A program made the position numbers and the translations under genes. Positions 5,803 through 7,042 of a DNA stretch of 7,042 nucleotides are shown in pieces (the first letter of the stretch is position 1; each line of letters starts with the position of its first letter). The notes under the pieces are model-generated. The model was not told the DNA's origin. It was given only the letters and a program-made list of their open reading frames with translations, and made no database searches. The stretch comes from Prevotellaceae bacterium (GTDB lineage Bacteria; Bacteroidota; Bacteroidia; Bacteroidales; UBA932), in contig JAITQP010000200.1 of the NCBI GenBank assembly GCA_031288885.1, positions 1-7,042 of the forward strand, in the 5' to 3' direction.

Positions 5803-7042
5803 ATGCACAAGCAAATAAACCTCATCACCCTTGGGTGCTCCAAAAACGTGGTGGACTCCGAAAAGCTGATGGCTCGCCTCCGGCGCGGCGGCTACACGCT
5901 GCTGCACGATAGCGAGGAAACGTCCGCCCAAATCGTCATCATCAACACCTGCGGCTTCATTACCGAGGCAAAGGAGGAATCGGTAAACACCATTCTGGAG
6001 TTTGCCGAGGCCAAGCGGCGCGGAGCTATTGAAAAGCTGTTCGTGTTTGGCTGCCTCTCCGAGCGCTACAAAGACGACCTGCGCAAGGAGATAGGCGAGG
6101 TGGACGAGTTTTTTGGCGTAAACAGCATGGAGGATATTCTTTCGCTGCTGGGTGTTCCGCCCGCGCAAGCGCCCGCCGGCGAACGCCTGCTGACCACCTC
6201 AAAGCACTACGCCTACCTCAAGATTTCCGAAGGGTGCAGCCGCCGCTGCTCCTACTGCGCCATTCCCCTCATCCGCGGCAGGCACGTTTCCACCCCCCTT
6301 GAGGAGCTGGTGAGCGAAGCGCAGCTGCTGGCCGCCAAAGGCGTAAAGGAGCTCATGGTGGTAGCGCAGGACGCCACCTTCTACGGCGTGGACATTTACG
6401 GGGAACGCCGCCTTGCCGCCCTGCTGAGCGCGCTGAGCGAGGTCAACGGCATTGAGTGGATACGCCTGCACTACGCCTACCCCGCACAGTTTCCGGACGA
6501 CGTGATAGACGTGCTGAGCCGCAACAGCAAGGTGTGCCGCTACCTCGACATTCCGTTTCAGCACGTGAGCGACGCGGTGCTGAAGAGCATGCGCCGCGGC
6601 GTCAACCGCCGCCAAACCTACGAGCTGATAGACAAGCTGCGCAGGCGAGCGTCCGGCATTGCGCTGCGCACCACCCTGCTGGTGGGGCACCCGGGCGAGG
6701 ACGAGGCGGCGTTTGCAGAGCTGATGGACTTTGTTCGCGAGGTGAAGTTTGAGCGGCTTGGCGTGTTCACCTACTCGGAGGAGGAGGGCACCTACGGGGC
6801 AAAGCACCTGAAGGATACGCTCACGCAGGAGGAAAAGCAGCGGCGCGCCGACGCTGTGATGAGGCTGCAAGCGGACATTTCGGCCTCGCTCAACCACGAT
6901 AAGGTTGGGAAAACGTTTAAGGTAATGCTCGACCGTCGGGAGGGCGAGTACTACGTGGGGCGCACAGAGTTCGACTCCCCTGAGGTGGACGGAGAGGTGC
7001 TCATCACCTCCGCCAAGCCGCTCCGCTCCGGCAGCTTCTACA
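5803..7042 (+). CDS. rimO: Ribosomal protein S12 methylthiotransferase RimO, 3' end off window
   Basis: Radical SAM enzyme that adds a methylthio group to the beta carbon of a conserved Asp of ribosomal protein uS12. Seen in the 413 codons present: an N-terminal UPF0004 domain starting INLITLGCSKNVVDSEKL with the three auxiliary 4Fe-4S ligands Cys12, Cys50 (INTCGFI) and Cys84 (FGCLSE); a radical SAM domain with CSRRCSYC (Cys145, Cys149, Cys152; CxxxCxxC) preceded by AYLKISEG; YLDIPFQHVSDAVLKSMRRG (247-266); TTLLVGHPGE (290-299); and the start of a C-terminal TRAM domain from about 365 that includes YVGRTEFDSPEVDGEV. LGCSKNVVDSE and the form of the radical SAM region favour RimO over the tRNA enzyme MiaB. 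The ATG at 5803 gives the usual RimO N-terminus. The frame runs off the right edge with no stop; family members are about 430-440 residues, so perhaps 20-25 are missing. It follows ftsY by 89 bases. Confidence 0.96.
   Translation, partial: MHKQINLITLGCSKNVVDSEKLMARLRRGGYTLLHDSEETSAQIVIINTCGFITEAKEESVNTILEFAEAKRRGAIEKLFVFGCLSERYKDDLRKEIGEVDEFFGVNSMEDILSLLGVPPAQAPAGERLLTTSKHYAYLKISEGCSRRCSYCAIPLIRGRHVSTPLEELVSEAQLLAAKGVKELMVVAQDATFYGVDIYGERRLAALLSALSEVNGIEWIRLHYAYPAQFPDDVIDVLSRNSKVCRYLDIPFQHVSDAVLKSMRRGVNRRQTYELIDKLRRRASGIALRTTLLVGHPGEDEAAFAELMDFVREVKFERLGVFTYSEEEGTYGAKHLKDTLTQEEKQRRADAVMRLQADISASLNHDKVGKTFKVMLDRREGEYYVGRTEFDSPEVDGEVLITSAKPLRSGSFY

Noticed and set aside
6199..6897. Open frame of 232 codons on the minus strand inside rimO
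   Set aside because: It lies antisense to conserved radical SAM motifs and its product is rich in His, Val and Ala without family features.

Overview
The window looks like chromosomal DNA from a member of the Bacteroidota (Bacteroidetes), perhaps Bacteroidales. Three things support this. A promoter element of the type special to this phylum (TATCTTTG, matching TAnnTTTG) lies just before the sirtuin gene. The start codons have A/T-rich leaders without obvious Shine-Dalgarno sites. The protein set and variants (DUF1703-type ATPase/nuclease, sirtuin with an eroded zinc site, an ftsY-rimO pair) are typical of that phylum. The genus cannot be named from the sequence alone.

Layout. Positions 2-859 (+): 3' part of a lipoprotein tyrosine phosphatase whose start lies off the left edge. 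917-2641 (+): a 574-residue AAA-ATPase-like protein with a C-terminal PD-(D/E)XK nuclease-like domain. 2671-3747 (-): a periplasmic adaptor (membrane fusion protein) of an RND-type efflux pump, convergent with the ATPase gene and without a pump gene beside it. 3748-3977: a divergent, A/T-rich intergenic region with a good promoter and overlapping inverted repeats. 3978-4655 (+): a class III sirtuin (CobB/SIRT5-like). 4742-5713 (+): ftsY, the signal recognition particle receptor. 5707-5748: six tandem heptamers that include the ftsY stop codon. 5803 to the right edge (+): rimO, the ribosomal protein S12 methylthiotransferase, lacking only its last residues.

The right half (sirtuin, FtsY, RimO) is mostly housekeeping: lysine deacylation, co-translational membrane targeting and ribosome modification. 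The left half is more accessory in character. Its two genes are clearly poorer in G+C (about 43-47% in hand-counted 60-base lines) than everything from about 2,670 onward (about 62-65%), with the change falling at the gap between the convergent stop codons. Together with the orphan adaptor gene, this suggests a join between segments of different history. I found no transposase, integrase, CRISPR array, tRNA or rRNA, and no convincing new multi-gene system. The least understood item is the ATPase/nuclease-like protein.
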